From assembly GCF_046250175.1 (NCBI RefSeq), contig NZ_CP176468.1: a DNA stretch of 64,000 bases; one strand, given 5' to 3'. This DNA comes from Psychromonas sp030397575. GTDB taxonomy: Bacteria; Pseudomonadota; Gammaproteobacteria; Enterobacterales; Psychromonadaceae. How positions within the stretch are numbered: the first letter of the stretch is position 1; every line of letters starts with the position of its first letter. Position numbers and translations under genes: made by a program. A model generated the notes under the pieces. It saw only the letters and a list, made by a program, of their open reading frames with translations. It did no database searches and was not told where the DNA came from. Positions 9,049 to 18,576 of this stretch are shown piece by piece.

Positions 9049-11430
9049 TTATTTTAAACGAGTACGCTTTAATAGCAGTGAATTACTCAACACAATTAAA
9101 CTTGATGCACTCATCGCGATTGCCGCAATAGAAGGGCTTAAATAACCTAATGCTGCTGCAGGTATCGCTAATGCATTAAAAATAAATGCCCAAAATAAGT
9201 TTTGACGGATCGTCGACCAAGTTGCTCGTGATATTTTCATGGCCACAGCAATTAGTCGTGGGTCATCATGCATTAAGGTCATTGAAGCGGTTTGTTTCGC
9301 CACATCACTCCCTCCACCCATTGCAATACTGACATCGGCTTGTGCAAGAGCTGGGGCATCATTAACACCATCCCCTACCATCGCCACTAAAGCGTCTTTT
9401 TGTAGGAGTGATAATTGTTGTAATTTTTGCTCAGGTGTTTGTTCGGCATAAAAGCTATTAATGCCTAATTCTGCACTCATGGCTTGTACAACACTGTATT
9501 TATCTCCACTGATTAAAGTCGTTGTTAAATCCAACTCTTTAAGTTCAGTGATAGCTGTTTGACTCTCAGGGCGAAGTTCATCTGCAATAATAAATAACCC
9601 TAATAAAGTGCCAGCATAACATACATAAATAACATTCTGATCCGCCTCTACATTGACCGTATGGATCGCTAGTTGTTGCTCAACATCAATATCAAAATGG
9701 GTTAGTAATTTACGATTTCCCACTAATAGGTCTTGTTCTTTAAAACGTCCATGTAGGCCTTCGCCATGTATGTTTTGTGGTTGACCAATTTGCTCTGCAT
9801 TAATATTTAACTCTTTACAATATGCGACAACAGCTTTTGCGATAGGGTGCTTACTTGATTGTTGCATCGCTAATAAAAGAGGTAAAAACCGTGAATCAAA
9901 AGAGGTCACATCATCTATTGCGACTTGCCCTTTAGTAAGTGTACCCGTTTTATCAAAGGCGATATGCTTGAGTTTATGAGCGAGTTGTAGTGTATTAATA
10001 TCTTTAATTAATATCCCTTTTTGCGCGGCTAATCCTGTCCCAACCACCATAGCTGTTGGGGTTGCTAAACCAAGCGCACAAGGACAAGCAATCACTAATA
10101 CAGCAACACTGTGCATTAAAGCTTGCTCTAAATCGCCTGTAGTGAACATCCAAAGGGCAAAGGTAATAACTGCAATAACTAAAACAATAGGGACAAAAAT
10201 AGCACTGACTTTATCCACCAATTGTAAAATAGGTGCTTTACTCATTTGTGCTGATTCAACCAATTGAATAATATTATGTAACTTCGTTTGTTCATTGACT
10301 GCAGTGGTTTTAATTAATAATGTACCGTCACCATTTAACGTCCCCGCAAACACCTTATCATCTTGTTGCTTCTGAATAGCAGCGCTTTCACCGGTTAATA
10401 ATGACTCATCAATATAGCTGCTGCCTTCTATTACAATGCCATCAACAGGGACTTTATCGCCAACTGCAACTTGGACTATGTCGTTGACTTGTATCTCTTC
10501 CATTAGCACTCGTTTAAAATTGTTGCCTTTTTTAACTAGCGCATCTAAAACCTGTAATTGACTTAATGCGCTAATAGCTTTGCTGCTAGCCTGTTTTGCT
10601 CGAAACTCTAAATATTTACCTAAACGTATTAATACAATTACTAAGCTACTGGTTTCAAAATAAAGATGTGATGGCGTATTGTTTAGTAGGTGATACAAAC
10701 TGAAAAAGTAAGCCGCAGAGGTGCCTAAAACAACAAGTACGTCCATATTAGCCGAACCGCCTTTTAGGCTACTCCACGCTCCTTTATAAAAACGTGCCCC
10801 CACAATAAACTGAAGCGGAGTGGCAAGTGCAAATTCAACCCAAGGTAATAACAAAGGGGTGTCACTAAATAGCATATTGATCATTGCAACCCAAAATGGC
10901 AGGCTGAGTAATACAGCAATAGCCAGACTAACATGTTCTCGGCGTTGTTTCTTTTGCTCTAATTTTTGCTTATTGAGCAATTGTTGTTGTGTAGTTATTG
11001 CTACTTTATGTGTTAATGGATAAGGACTTAAGTCTATTAATTCCTTAATAAATGGCTTGCTCGCTACACCCGCAAAGGTATTAACCTGTAGTGTCTTAGT
11101 GGCAAAGTTAGCTGTTGCATCGAACACTAGGTGATGTGATTTAATCGCTTTTAACGTGCTTTCTACACAGCTTGAGCAGGACCATTCTGCTTCAAATTGA
11201 ATATTTTGATGGTCTGTTTGATAACCTTTTTCAGATAATACTTCCATTATCATTGGCGCTAAAGGGTGTTTATTATCGGTCTTATCAAAGGCCAAAGTGG
11301 CCTTTTCCAATGTAAGGTTAACTTGAGAGTCAATACCTTCAATCTGATTAAAGGCTTTACTTAGATTAGTGGCACATGAAGCACAGTGCATTCCATAGAC
11401 AGGAAAAGTGATGTTGTTTGGGTTAGTCAT
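9049..11430 (-). CDS. copA: Cu(I)-translocating P-type ATPase CopA
   Basis: P1B-1 ATPase, 793 aa, exporting Cu(I) across the inner membrane. Two N-terminal metal-binding domains: the first has GMHCASC (Cys16, Cys19); the second is divergent, with CSSC at residues 85-88 in place of the usual GMxCxxC. The membrane metal site ACPCALGLATP is near residue 450, the phosphorylation motif DKTGTLTKG near 497, the nucleotide-domain SKHPIAKA near 540, and GDGVNDAPALAQADV near 685. A strong ribosome site (AGGAGGG) precedes the ATG. Its promoter carries a CueR-type operator and cueR follows, so this is a self-contained copper-response unit. Confidence 0.96.
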   Translation of the reverse strand: MTNPNNITFPVYGMHCASCATNLSKAFNQIEGIDSQVNLTLEKATLAFDKTDNKHPLAPMIMEVLSEKGYQTDHQNIQFEAEWSCSSCVESTLKAIKSHHLVFDATANFATKTLQVNTFAGVASKPFIKELIDLSPYPLTHKVAITTQQQLLNKQKLEQKKQRREHVSLAIAVLLSLPFWVAMINMLFSDTPLLLPWVEFALATPLQFIVGARFYKGAWSSLKGGSANMDVLVVLGTSAAYFFSLYHLLNNTPSHLYFETSSLVIVLIRLGKYLEFRAKQASSKAISALSQLQVLDALVKKGNNFKRVLMEEIQVNDIVQVAVGDKVPVDGIVIEGSSYIDESLLTGESAAIQKQQDDKVFAGTLNGDGTLLIKTTAVNEQTKLHNIIQLVESAQMSKAPILQLVDKVSAIFVPIVLVIAVITFALWMFTTGDLEQALMHSVAVLVIACPCALGLATPTAMVVGTGLAAQKGILIKDINTLQLAHKLKHIAFDKTGTLTKGQVAIDDVTSFDSRFLPLLLAMQQSSKHPIAKAVVAYCKELNINAEQIGQPQNIHGEGLHGRFKEQDLLVGNRKLLTHFDIDVEQQLAIHTVNVEADQNVIYVCYAGTLLGLFIIADELRPESQTAITELKELDLTTTLISGDKYSVVQAMSAELGINSFYAEQTPEQKLQQLSLLQKDALVAMVGDGVNDAPALAQADVSIAMGGGSDVAKQTASMTLMHDDPRLIAVAMKISRATWSTIRQNLFWAFIFNALAIPAAALGYLSPSIAAIAMSASSLIVLSNSLLLKRTRLK

Positions 11431-11478
11431 TGTTACCCTCCTATACTAGTCGTGTTGTTTTGTTGAAATCATAAACAA

Positions 11479-11509
11479 AGACTAACCCTTACCGTAAGGG
11501 TAACGTCAA
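11479..11509 (-). promoter_or_regulatory. CueR-type copA promoter and operator
   Basis: Read on the minus strand: -35 TTGACG (11504-11509), a 19-base spacer, -10 TAGTCT (11479-11484). The spacer holds the dyad ACCCTTA-CCG-TAAGGGT (11485-11501). A 19-bp spacer filled by an interrupted palindrome is the hallmark of promoters activated by MerR/CueR proteins. The -10 lies about 50 bases upstream of the copA ATG. Confidence 0.88.
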
Positions 11510-11560
11510 ACATAAACAACAAAAAATTATTAGTTACTTTGTATATGCTTTATAATTATA

Positions 11561-11576
11561 CTGTTTATAAAAACAG
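11561..11576 (+). promoter_or_regulatory. LexA (SOS) box upstream of dinB
   Basis: CTGTTTATAAAAACAG fits the gammaproteobacterial SOS box CTG-N10-CAG and is flanked by TA on the left, as in the consensus. It lies 104 bases upstream of the dinB ATG in the copA-dinB divergent region; a TATAAT-like hexamer sits at 11551-11556 just before it. Confidence 0.82.
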
Positions 11577-11679
11577 TCATTGTATTAGTTAGTATTGAGT
11601 TGCTCTTAAGTTATTATCATTGAACTATCATAGCTAAGGGCTTTTGCTTGAATTATTTTATAGATAGGATTGTTTCAGT

Positions 11680-12795
11680 ATGTCCATAGAAGAAGTGCAA
11701 TCTGTTGCTCCAACTGTTGTTGGTCAGAAAACAGTACGTAAAATTATTCATATTGATATGGATTGTTTTTATGCTGCGGTGGAGATGAGAGATAATCCTT
11801 CATATCAAGGCATCCCGCTTGCAATCGGTGGCAAAAGCCAACGCAGAGGGGTGTTATCAACGTGTAACTATCACGCCAGAGAATTTGGCATACACTCGGC
11901 TATGCCTGTATTTAAAGCAAAGCAACTTTGTCCTAGTTTATTAATTGTACCTGGTAGAATGGCGGTATATGTTGAAATATCACAAAAAATACGGGCTATT
12001 TTTCATCGTTATACGAACCTAGTAGAGCCTCTGTCTTTGGATGAAGCGTTTTTAGATGTGACAGATTGTACTTTATTTAAAGGCTCCGCTACTTATATTG
12101 CCCAAGATATCAGACAAACTATTCAAGATGAGCTTAACCTAACAGCCTCTGCAGGTGTTTCTTATTGTAAGTTTCTTGCAAAAATCGCATCTGATGAAAA
12201 CAAACCCAATGGGCAATTTGTGATCAGTCCCGAGCAAGCACCAGGCTTTATTGCCTCGCTACCATTAAAGAAAATACCTGGTGTGGGCAAAGTTGCACAA
12301 GGACATTTAGCTGAAAAAGGGTTAGTCACTTGTACGGATGTCGCACAGTATCCTGAACAGGCATTATTGCTAACTTTTGGGAAACTAGGGAAATCATTGT
12401 TAGCTTTCAGCAAAGGCATAGATAACCGTGAGGTGCAGCCAAATAGAGAGCGGAAGTCAGTGGCCGTAGAGCATACCTTTGAACATAATTTATTAACGGA
12501 AGAGCAGTGCCTGTTAAAACTAGCCGATTTCTATCAACAATTAACACAACGTGTTGAAAAGCATCTATCAAAGAAGGTGGTCACTAAACTGGGAGTAAAA
12601 TTAAAGTTTAGTGACTTTACAATCAAGAGTAGTGAACGCAAATATTCACAGTTGAATCAGGGAATATTTGAGCAATTATTACATCAATTGATTGTCGCAA
12701 ACCCCGATAAACCAATCCGTTTATTAGGCGTAAGCGTCGGGCTGAGTGAAAAGTCTAGCGAGCAATCCATACAGTTAAGTTTGATTGATGATTGA
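11680..12795 (+). CDS. dinB: DNA polymerase IV (Y family, DinB)
   Basis: Error-prone translesion polymerase, 371 aa (E. coli 351). Palm motifs IIHIDMDCFYAAVEMRDNP (about residue 23 on) and SLDEAFLDVT (about residue 120) contain the metal-binding acidic residues; SRP-like steric residues and helix-hairpin LKKIPGVGKVAQGHLAEKG follow, then the little-finger domain. The C-terminus SIQLSLIDD resembles a beta-clamp binding motif of the QLxLF type. The N-terminus is about 19 residues longer than in E. coli; no good start was found nearer IIHIDMD, and AGGA stands ten bases before ATG 11680. A LexA box upstream fits SOS induction. Confidence 0.95.
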   Translation: MSIEEVQSVAPTVVGQKTVRKIIHIDMDCFYAAVEMRDNPSYQGIPLAIGGKSQRRGVLSTCNYHAREFGIHSAMPVFKAKQLCPSLLIVPGRMAVYVEISQKIRAIFHRYTNLVEPLSLDEAFLDVTDCTLFKGSATYIAQDIRQTIQDELNLTASAGVSYCKFLAKIASDENKPNGQFVISPEQAPGFIASLPLKKIPGVGKVAQGHLAEKGLVTCTDVAQYPEQALLLTFGKLGKSLLAFSKGIDNREVQPNRERKSVAVEHTFEHNLLTEEQCLLKLADFYQQLTQRVEKHLSKKVVTKLGVKLKFSDFTIKSSERKYSQLNQGIFEQLLHQLIVANPDKPIRLLGVSVGLSEKSSEQSIQLSLIDD

Positions 12796-12810
12796 TCGCC
12801 AGTTAGCTTT

Positions 12811-13410
12811 TTACATTGAAATGTTTCGTACACCTTCATAAATAAATTGAATCGCCAGTGCAGCCAAAATAACGCCCAAGAAGCGACGTAAAATCTCATC
12901 GCCAGTTTTACCAATAATCTTCTTCAAATATTTTGACCCGACCATTCCTACCATTGTAATGAGTAACACACTAATGATAGCTGCTGTCACAGATAACATG
13001 GTACTTCCCGTTTCTGGAGGTTGTGAGTATAGTAAAATAGCAAGCGTTAATGTACCTGGACCAGCCAAAAGCGGAATTGACATTGGAAAGACGGAAATAT
13101 CTGCATTTTTACCACTATTAGAAAACTTCAATTCCTGTGTAATCATCATAAATGCGGTATAAAAAAGTAGTAACCCACCTGAGATACGTAGTGAATTAAT
13201 ATTGATACCTAATTGTGAAAACAGTGCTTCACCGTAATTACCAAATAGAACTAAAGTTAATCCACTGATAATAATAGATTTAATCGCCATTAAATTACGG
13301 TGTCTTTGGTCACTACCTGAGGTGAGGGAGTTAAATATTAATGCCGAACCAATGGGATCGATAATTACTAATAAACCAGTAATAGCATGAAGGTATAATG
13401 CAAAATCCAT
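12811..13410 (-). CDS. MarC-family integral membrane protein
   Basis: Six-TM inner-membrane protein of 199 aa in the MarC/YchE/YhgN family (NAAT group); despite the name, a role in antibiotic resistance is not supported and the substrate is unknown. Landmarks are LLVIIDPIGSALIFNSLT near the N-terminus, ISGGLLLFYTAFMMI, and FPMSIPLLAGPGTLTLAI in the middle. It converges with dinB with only 15 bases between the stops. Its start is 112 bases downstream of the YjiH-family gene stop, with a terminator between them. Confidence 0.88.
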   Translation of the reverse strand: MDFALYLHAITGLLVIIDPIGSALIFNSLTSGSDQRHRNLMAIKSIIISGLTLVLFGNYGEALFSQLGININSLRISGGLLLFYTAFMMITQELKFSNSGKNADISVFPMSIPLLAGPGTLTLAILLYSQPPETGSTMLSVTAAIISVLLITMVGMVGSKYLKKIIGKTGDEILRRFLGVILAALAIQFIYEGVRNISM

Positions 13411-13464
13411 TTTAAACTCTCTTCTTTTTATATAATCGATGGATGCAATGACCTAATGGTCAGA

Positions 13465-13494
13465 TATAAAAATGGCAGGTTATTAGCCTGCCAT
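13465..13494 (-). terminator. Terminator after the YjiH-family gene
   Basis: On the minus strand: ATGGCAGG, 7-base loop, CCTGCCAT, then TTTTTATAT. It lies 28 bases past the stop of the upstream membrane gene (13522) and separates it from the MarC-family gene. Confidence 0.82.
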
Positions 13495-13521
13495 TATTAA
13501 GATTAGCCTATGATGACACAT

Positions 13522-14877
13522 TTAGAAGATAAAGTGTGCAACACCTGCAATCACGGGTAACGTTACTAATGTACGTAGAATAAAGATAATAAATAATTCT
13601 GCGATATTAACAGGTATTTTACTACCTAATAATAGAGCACCCACTTCACTCATGTAAATTAACTGTGTTACCGACATTGCCGCAATAATAAAGCGCGTCA
13701 TATCAGATTCAATTGAAGCGGCTAAAATAGACGGAATAAACATATCTGCAAAACCGACAACAATAGTCGTTGACGCTTGTTCTGCTTGAGGAATTTGTAA
13801 TAACTCAAGTAGAGGAATGAAAGGCATACCTAAGTAATTAAAAATAGGTGTGTATTCTGCAATCATTAACGCAATTGTACCAATCGCCATGACCACGGGT
13901 AAAACACCAAATACCATATCAATCACATTTTTGATGCCATCTTGAATAGTACTCTTGAACCCTTTAGCTTGTTCAGCGCGTGTTAAGGCTTGATGAAAAC
14001 CCCATGATAATAAATGATGACCTTCAGGCGTTTTTTCATCACCTTCTTCGCGTGCAGAGCCGTCTATATAAAGATCTTTCTTATTACGTAGTGGTGGTAA
14101 TTTAGGTACGATGATCGCAGCTACAATACCGGCTAGACAAACAGACAAGTAGAAAGGCAAGAATAAGTATTCTAGTTTTACTTGTGAAATCACAACTAAT
14201 GAAAAAGTTATTGATACAGCAGAGAAGGTAGTACCGATAACAGCGGCTTCACGTTGTGTGTAGAAACGTGATTCATACTGCTTGCTGGTCATTAAAATAC
14301 CGACACTTCCATCACCTAACCAAGACGCCATACAATCGATAGCACTTCGGCCTGGTAAGTTAAATACAGGGCGCATGATTTTGGTTAATAACGTCCCAAA
14401 TAATTCTAATAAACCAAAATTAAGTAATAGCGGTAATAATAGACCTGCAAAAATAAATACACATAATAAAACCGGCATTAAATCATTTAGTACTAACGCA
14501 CCTGTATTGCCTGAGTTAATCATTTCCGGGCCAATACCCCAATAAGTCGCGACAATAAATACCGCACCCAACACACGAATGATTAACCAAATTGGGCTAA
14601 CATTAAGCAAGCCATGGATAAAAGAGGAGCGTTGTAAAAAAGCAGGATTGGCTATTTTACTTATTAAGCTGAGTACCGCTGTGATTAAAACAACGATCGT
14701 GACAATAAGGGTAATAGCATCACCTAATAAAGCTTGTAACGCTTTAGAGATAATAGCAATTGGGATAGTCAACGCATCATTGTATTGAATAGGTGCCATA
14801 AACAATATCAACCCAATCAATGATGGGATAATGAACGTCAATATTGTACTTAGCGTAAATGATTTTCTTTGTGTCAC
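13522..14877 (-). CDS. YjiH-family membrane protein with nucleoside-recognition (Gate) domains
   Basis: Polytopic inner-membrane protein, 451 aa, about ten predicted helices. The conserved gate-type block LPGRSAIDCMASWLGDGSVGILMTS lies in the first half; the second half has FGVLPVVMAIGTIALMIAEYTP and VGFADMFIPSILAASIES. Full-length YjiH-type proteins of vibrios have this size, while E. coli YjiH and YjiG split it in two. Transport is likely but the substrate is unknown. It has a terminator of its own and is divergent from the GGDEF gene across 351 bases. Confidence 0.85.
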   Translation of the reverse strand: MTQRKSFTLSTILTFIIPSLIGLILFMAPIQYNDALTIPIAIISKALQALLGDAITLIVTIVVLITAVLSLISKIANPAFLQRSSFIHGLLNVSPIWLIIRVLGAVFIVATYWGIGPEMINSGNTGALVLNDLMPVLLCVFIFAGLLLPLLLNFGLLELFGTLLTKIMRPVFNLPGRSAIDCMASWLGDGSVGILMTSKQYESRFYTQREAAVIGTTFSAVSITFSLVVISQVKLEYLFLPFYLSVCLAGIVAAIIVPKLPPLRNKKDLYIDGSAREEGDEKTPEGHHLLSWGFHQALTRAEQAKGFKSTIQDGIKNVIDMVFGVLPVVMAIGTIALMIAEYTPIFNYLGMPFIPLLELLQIPQAEQASTTIVVGFADMFIPSILAASIESDMTRFIIAAMSVTQLIYMSEVGALLLGSKIPVNIAELFIIFILRTLVTLPVIAGVAHFIF

Positions 14878-15228
14878 TCTGTTACCTTCATAAAAATTGA
14901 GCCGTTAAAACGACTAAAATAGGGTGCAATGTTGCACAGCGGCGCAAGAGTACTTGCTTTGTATAGTCTTGTAAATCGGCAATTAGTAACAAATATTACG
15001 CAATATCAATAAAAGCTTTATTTAGATTTTTGATTCAATCATTTACAGGAAGGAAGTGTGAGTAGTACTTTTACAAAGTAATGAATAACAAAGACTTAGT
15101 TAATTATTTGATAATCGCAGAAAGAATATGAGATCGGTGATTAGTTCTCGTATATTTTAATGCATAAATACCTAATTAGGGTTTATAATTTGAGTTAATT
15201 AATCCATAAACCTAATAAGAAAGATATT
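14878..15228. other. Divergent intergenic region (YjiH-family / GGDEF gene)
   Basis: No gene seen. Two short palindromes occur: TGCAA-TG-TTGCA (14927-14938), near the YjiH-family start, and CCTAATTAGG (15173-15182), about 50 bases before the GGDEF start. Either could be an operator; neither was matched to a known regulator. Confidence 0.4.
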
Positions 15229-16248
15229 ATGAGCAAAGAGCTAATTGTAGAGTCTGCTAACAACCTAAAGAAAGCATTGCCATTAATGATGAAATACTCA
15301 GTGCCAACCACACCTAACAATTATGCTCTTTGGTATCACTATGTTGCTGAAAAAAATCCTGCACTTAAAGAGTCCATGGATAAATTATTGTCAGCGAGTG
15401 ATATTTGTCCGCCTATTCAAGCTGAGTCACTTTATCGAGAGCATGTTTGCTCTGCAACAGAAAATGAAACATGGGAATTCCGTTCAACTCTTGAAAATAT
15501 GATGACGCAACTGGACCAATTAATTGGCGATACGCATTCTGATACCACCGACTTTCAGCACTCTTTTGATAAAAATGTTTCTAATATCAGTAAAGTAGAA
15601 GAAGAGGGCTGGTCAATAGAGGAAGTGGTTGGTTTATTAAAAAGCTTAGAAAAAGATGCAAAACAGATGCGTAATGCGACGCAATTCTTTGGTAATAGTC
15701 TAGCGTCAGCTAAGAATGAAATTGGCACATTAAAAACTCAGCTAGAGGAATCACGTAAAGCTGCACTATATGATTCATTAACTGGCCTGCTTAATCGTCA
15801 TGCTTTTGATACAGAGCTCACTAGTTACCTACAATCTAATAGCGGAAGTTTTTCCATCATCCTTTGCGATATAGATCACTTCAAACAATTCAATGATACT
15901 TGGGGGCACCTGTTAGGGGACCAAGTTTTAAAAGCCGTTGGTCGTAAAATTAACGAAAGTATGCGCGAGCAAAGCACCGCTTATCGCTTTGGCGGTGAAG
16001 AGTTTGTGATGTTATTACCTAAAACTAATATTCGTATTGCCCGTCATTTTGCAGAATCCATACGTAAAAAATTAGAAAAACTATCCTTAAAAGATAAACG
16101 TTCTGGACAGATGATTAACAATATTACCGCTTCATTTGGTGTGGTGGAAAGTCAGCCAAATGAAAGTATTACTGAAGTGATTGCACGGGCAGATGAATAC
16201 CTTTATAAAGCCAAAAATTTAGGAAGAAATCGTGTTTTACCTATTTAA
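15229..16248 (+). CDS. Diguanylate cyclase (GGDEF), soluble
   Basis: Makes cyclic di-GMP from two GTP. 339 aa without membrane segments. The N-terminal ~130 residues (YALWYHYVAEKNPALKESMD) form a helical sensor-like region of unknown ligand; a coiled coil (KSLEKDAKQMRNATQFFG to LKTQLEESRKAAL) leads into the catalytic domain starting DSLTGLLNRHAFD at about residue 183. The active loop is GGEEF at about residue 255, so it should be active. The inhibitory I-site RxxD that normally precedes it reads REQS here, so product feedback inhibition is probably lost. It stands alone, with ATG 15229 preceded by AAGAAAG. Confidence 0.92.
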   Translation: MSKELIVESANNLKKALPLMMKYSVPTTPNNYALWYHYVAEKNPALKESMDKLLSASDICPPIQAESLYREHVCSATENETWEFRSTLENMMTQLDQLIGDTHSDTTDFQHSFDKNVSNISKVEEEGWSIEEVVGLLKSLEKDAKQMRNATQFFGNSLASAKNEIGTLKTQLEESRKAALYDSLTGLLNRHAFDTELTSYLQSNSGSFSIILCDIDHFKQFNDTWGHLLGDQVLKAVGRKINESMREQSTAYRFGGEEFVMLLPKTNIRIARHFAESIRKKLEKLSLKDKRSGQMINNITASFGVVESQPNESITEVIARADEYLYKAKNLGRNRVLPI

Positions 16249-16429
16249 TTAATTGATTTATATGTAAAATATCAATGATAGGACTCAGTGAATAGTTATA
16301 TTGACTAATAATAAAGAGTTTCATAAAGTGATTAATAAGCATTGAGCTTATATAATCAGGTACTTCACGATACCATTAAATAAGTTTCATCCGAGTGGTA
16401 TTACTTACTCTTACTTTAAAGGTTTACTC

Positions 16430-16990
16430 ATGGAATTATACGGTAGCTACACTTCACCCTTTGTTCGTCACTGTCGCATTGCACTATTACAAACAGAACT
16501 TGAGTGCGAATTTCTTGAAATTGATGCAACACAAAGTGCCACATTATCACCAACTAAAAAAGTACCACTTTTAGTTGATTGTGAATTAAAACTGACTGAT
16601 TCAACGTCTATTCTGACCCATCTTTATGAATTAGTTGGAGAGGGATTTTTAACTGATTTAGAAGAAGTAGAACTTTACCATATGACCAACACAGTATTAG
16701 ATGCTTGTGTTAATTTAGTCCTGTTAGCTAAATTTGACGGTATAACGGCCGATCAAAGTGTTTACTTAACACGTCAGAAAGATCGTATTCAATCTGGTCT
16801 AGAAGCGATTAACAATAAAACATTTAGCCAAGCATTGCCGTTAACTCAGGCTGAAACTCGATTAGCAGTATTTCTTGATTGGGCTATATTCAGGAATCAA
16901 ATTTCACTAGATGCTTTTCCAGCGCTACAACAATTATTAGATCTTGCTCAAACAGATCCTATCTTTACGCAAACTGCACCTAAAGAATAA
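16430..16990 (+). CDS. Glutathione S-transferase family protein
   Basis: Cytosolic thioredoxin-fold/GST protein, 186 aa, a little shorter than typical (about 200). N-terminal domain: MELYGSYTSPFVRHCRIALLQTELECEF with the TSPFVR segment in the place of the catalytic Ser/Cys loop; the cis-proline region KKVPLLVD and glutathione gamma-glutamyl contact DSTSILTHLYE follow. The C-terminal half is all-helical. It may be a reductase or a non-catalytic glutathione binder; the substrate cannot be read. Single gene ending at a strong terminator. Confidence 0.85.
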   Translation: MELYGSYTSPFVRHCRIALLQTELECEFLEIDATQSATLSPTKKVPLLVDCELKLTDSTSILTHLYELVGEGFLTDLEEVELYHMTNTVLDACVNLVLLAKFDGITADQSVYLTRQKDRIQSGLEAINNKTFSQALPLTQAETRLAVFLDWAIFRNQISLDAFPALQQLLDLAQTDPIFTQTAPKE

Positions 16991-17004
16991 AATAAGATTT
17001 TATT

Positions 17005-17043
17005 AAAAAGGCGTGTTATTCAATGAATAACACGCCTTTTTTG
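17005..17043. terminator. Bidirectional terminator between GST gene and pykA
   Basis: Long perfect inverted repeat, AAAAAGGCGTGTTATTCA and its reverse complement, around one central base (17005-17022, 17024-17041), with A-run on one side and T-run on the other. It can end transcription from both convergent genes. Confidence 0.92.
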
Positions 17044-17070
17044 TAACTTAAAAAATAAGTTTAACTCAGT

Positions 17071-18501
17071 TTATACTTTGATGATCTTACAAGTATTAGT
17101 AAAGCCTTGATTGATATTGTCACCATGAGTTAACAGAATCAAATCACCTTCAGCAATTAAGTTAGATGCTTTTAGTGTCGTTAACGCATTTTCAATAAAC
17201 TCGATGCTGTTAGTCGTTGTAGATTCAAACTTAACAGGCGTTACACCACGGTATAATGCACAGTAGTTTAATGTTTGCTGATTACTAGAAAGTGCGTAAA
17301 TCGGTAAACCAGAGCTTAAACGAGACATTAACAACGGTGTAGAACCAGACGCGGTTAATGCAACAATCGCCTTAACGCCATTTGTATGGTTAGCGGCATA
17401 CATAGTAGTCATTGCTAACGCTTCACCAGGATCATCAAAAGTATGGTTAATACGATGGTTTGAAACGTTAATACTAGGATGTTTTTCTGCACCAATACAT
17501 ACTTCACTCATCGCTCTTACGGTTTCAACAGGGTAATCACCTGCTGCCGTTTCACCCGATAACATTACCGCATCAGTCCCATCTAATACCGCATTTGCGA
17601 CATCCATAACTTCCGCACGTGTTGGCATCGGTGCGCTGATCATTGATTCCATCATCTGCGTCGCAGTGATAACAACACGGTTTAAACGACGTGCAGTACG
17701 GATCATATCTTTTTGTACGCCAACTAAACGTGCGTCACCAATTTCAACACCTAAATCCCCACGTGCAACCATCACCACATCAGAGGCTAAGATAATATCT
17801 TCTAAGGCTTCTTTTGTTTCAACTGCCTCAGCACGTTCAACCTTAGCAACGATTTTAGCAAAGCTACCAGCTTCTTGCGCTAATTTACGTGCATAATGTA
17901 AGTCAGCACCATTGCGAGGGAAAGATACAGCAAGGTAATCACAACCGATTTCAGCGGCAGTAAAAATATCTCTTTTATCTTTGTCTGTTAATGCAGCAGC
18001 AGATAAACCACCACCTTGCTTATTGATACCTTTATTATTTGAAAGCGGTCCACCAATAGTAACTACGGTATGTACTTTATTGCCTTCAACTGATTCAACT
18101 TTAAGCTGAACACGGCCATCGTCTAATAATAAGACATCGCCTGTATCCACTTCTTGCGGAAGCGTCTTATAATCTAAACCAACGTGTTGTTGATTACCTT
18201 GGCCTTTTTCTACATCACTATCTAATGTAAATTTATCGCCGACAGCCAATTGAATTTTATTATTTTCAAAAGTAGATACGCGGATCTTAGGACCTTGAAG
18301 ATCGCCCATGATCGCCACTTCTTTGCCTAGTTTAACGGCAATTTCTCTAACTTGTTGTGCGCGTTTGATGTGGTCAGCTGCTTCACCGTGAGAAAAATTC
18401 ATACGTACCATATTGGCACCAGCTGCAATGATTTGTTCTAAATTATTACCGCGGTCCGTCGCTGGGCCTAAAGTAGTAACTATTTTCGTACGTCTTGCCA
18501 T
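17071..18501 (-). CDS. pykA: Pyruvate kinase, type II (PykA)
   Basis: Last step of glycolysis: phosphoenolpyruvate + ADP to pyruvate + ATP. 476 aa, close to E. coli PykA rather than PykF: RRTKIVTTLGPATDR at the N-terminus, MGDLQGPKIRVSTF, LDYKTLP, GGPLSNNKGINKQGGGLS, the active-site block KIVAKVERAEAV, DVVMVARGDLGVEIGD and the signature-following ITATQMMESMISAPMPTRAEVMDVANAVLDGTD region. C-terminal regulatory domain ends LLTHGDNINQGFTNTCKI. AGGAG stands before the ATG. hexR lies 75 bases upstream on the same strand, the hexR-pykA order of E. coli. Confidence 0.97.
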   Translation of the reverse strand: MARRTKIVTTLGPATDRGNNLEQIIAAGANMVRMNFSHGEAADHIKRAQQVREIAVKLGKEVAIMGDLQGPKIRVSTFENNKIQLAVGDKFTLDSDVEKGQGNQQHVGLDYKTLPQEVDTGDVLLLDDGRVQLKVESVEGNKVHTVVTIGGPLSNNKGINKQGGGLSAAALTDKDKRDIFTAAEIGCDYLAVSFPRNGADLHYARKLAQEAGSFAKIVAKVERAEAVETKEALEDIILASDVVMVARGDLGVEIGDARLVGVQKDMIRTARRLNRVVITATQMMESMISAPMPTRAEVMDVANAVLDGTDAVMLSGETAAGDYPVETVRAMSEVCIGAEKHPSINVSNHRINHTFDDPGEALAMTTMYAANHTNGVKAIVALTASGSTPLLMSRLSSGLPIYALSSNQQTLNYCALYRGVTPVKFESTTTNSIEFIENALTTLKASNLIAEGDLILLTHGDNINQGFTNTCKIIKV

Positions 18502-18576
18502 GTTAACTCCTGTTACATATAAAAAAATATAAGGCTAAAAGGGGGTTAATAAATGCACCGTTATACTGTAATACTT

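Noticed and set aside
18502..18576. HexR site upstream of pykA
   Set aside because: Only a half site (TGTAATA) is visible in the hexR-pykA gap; the second half does not match.
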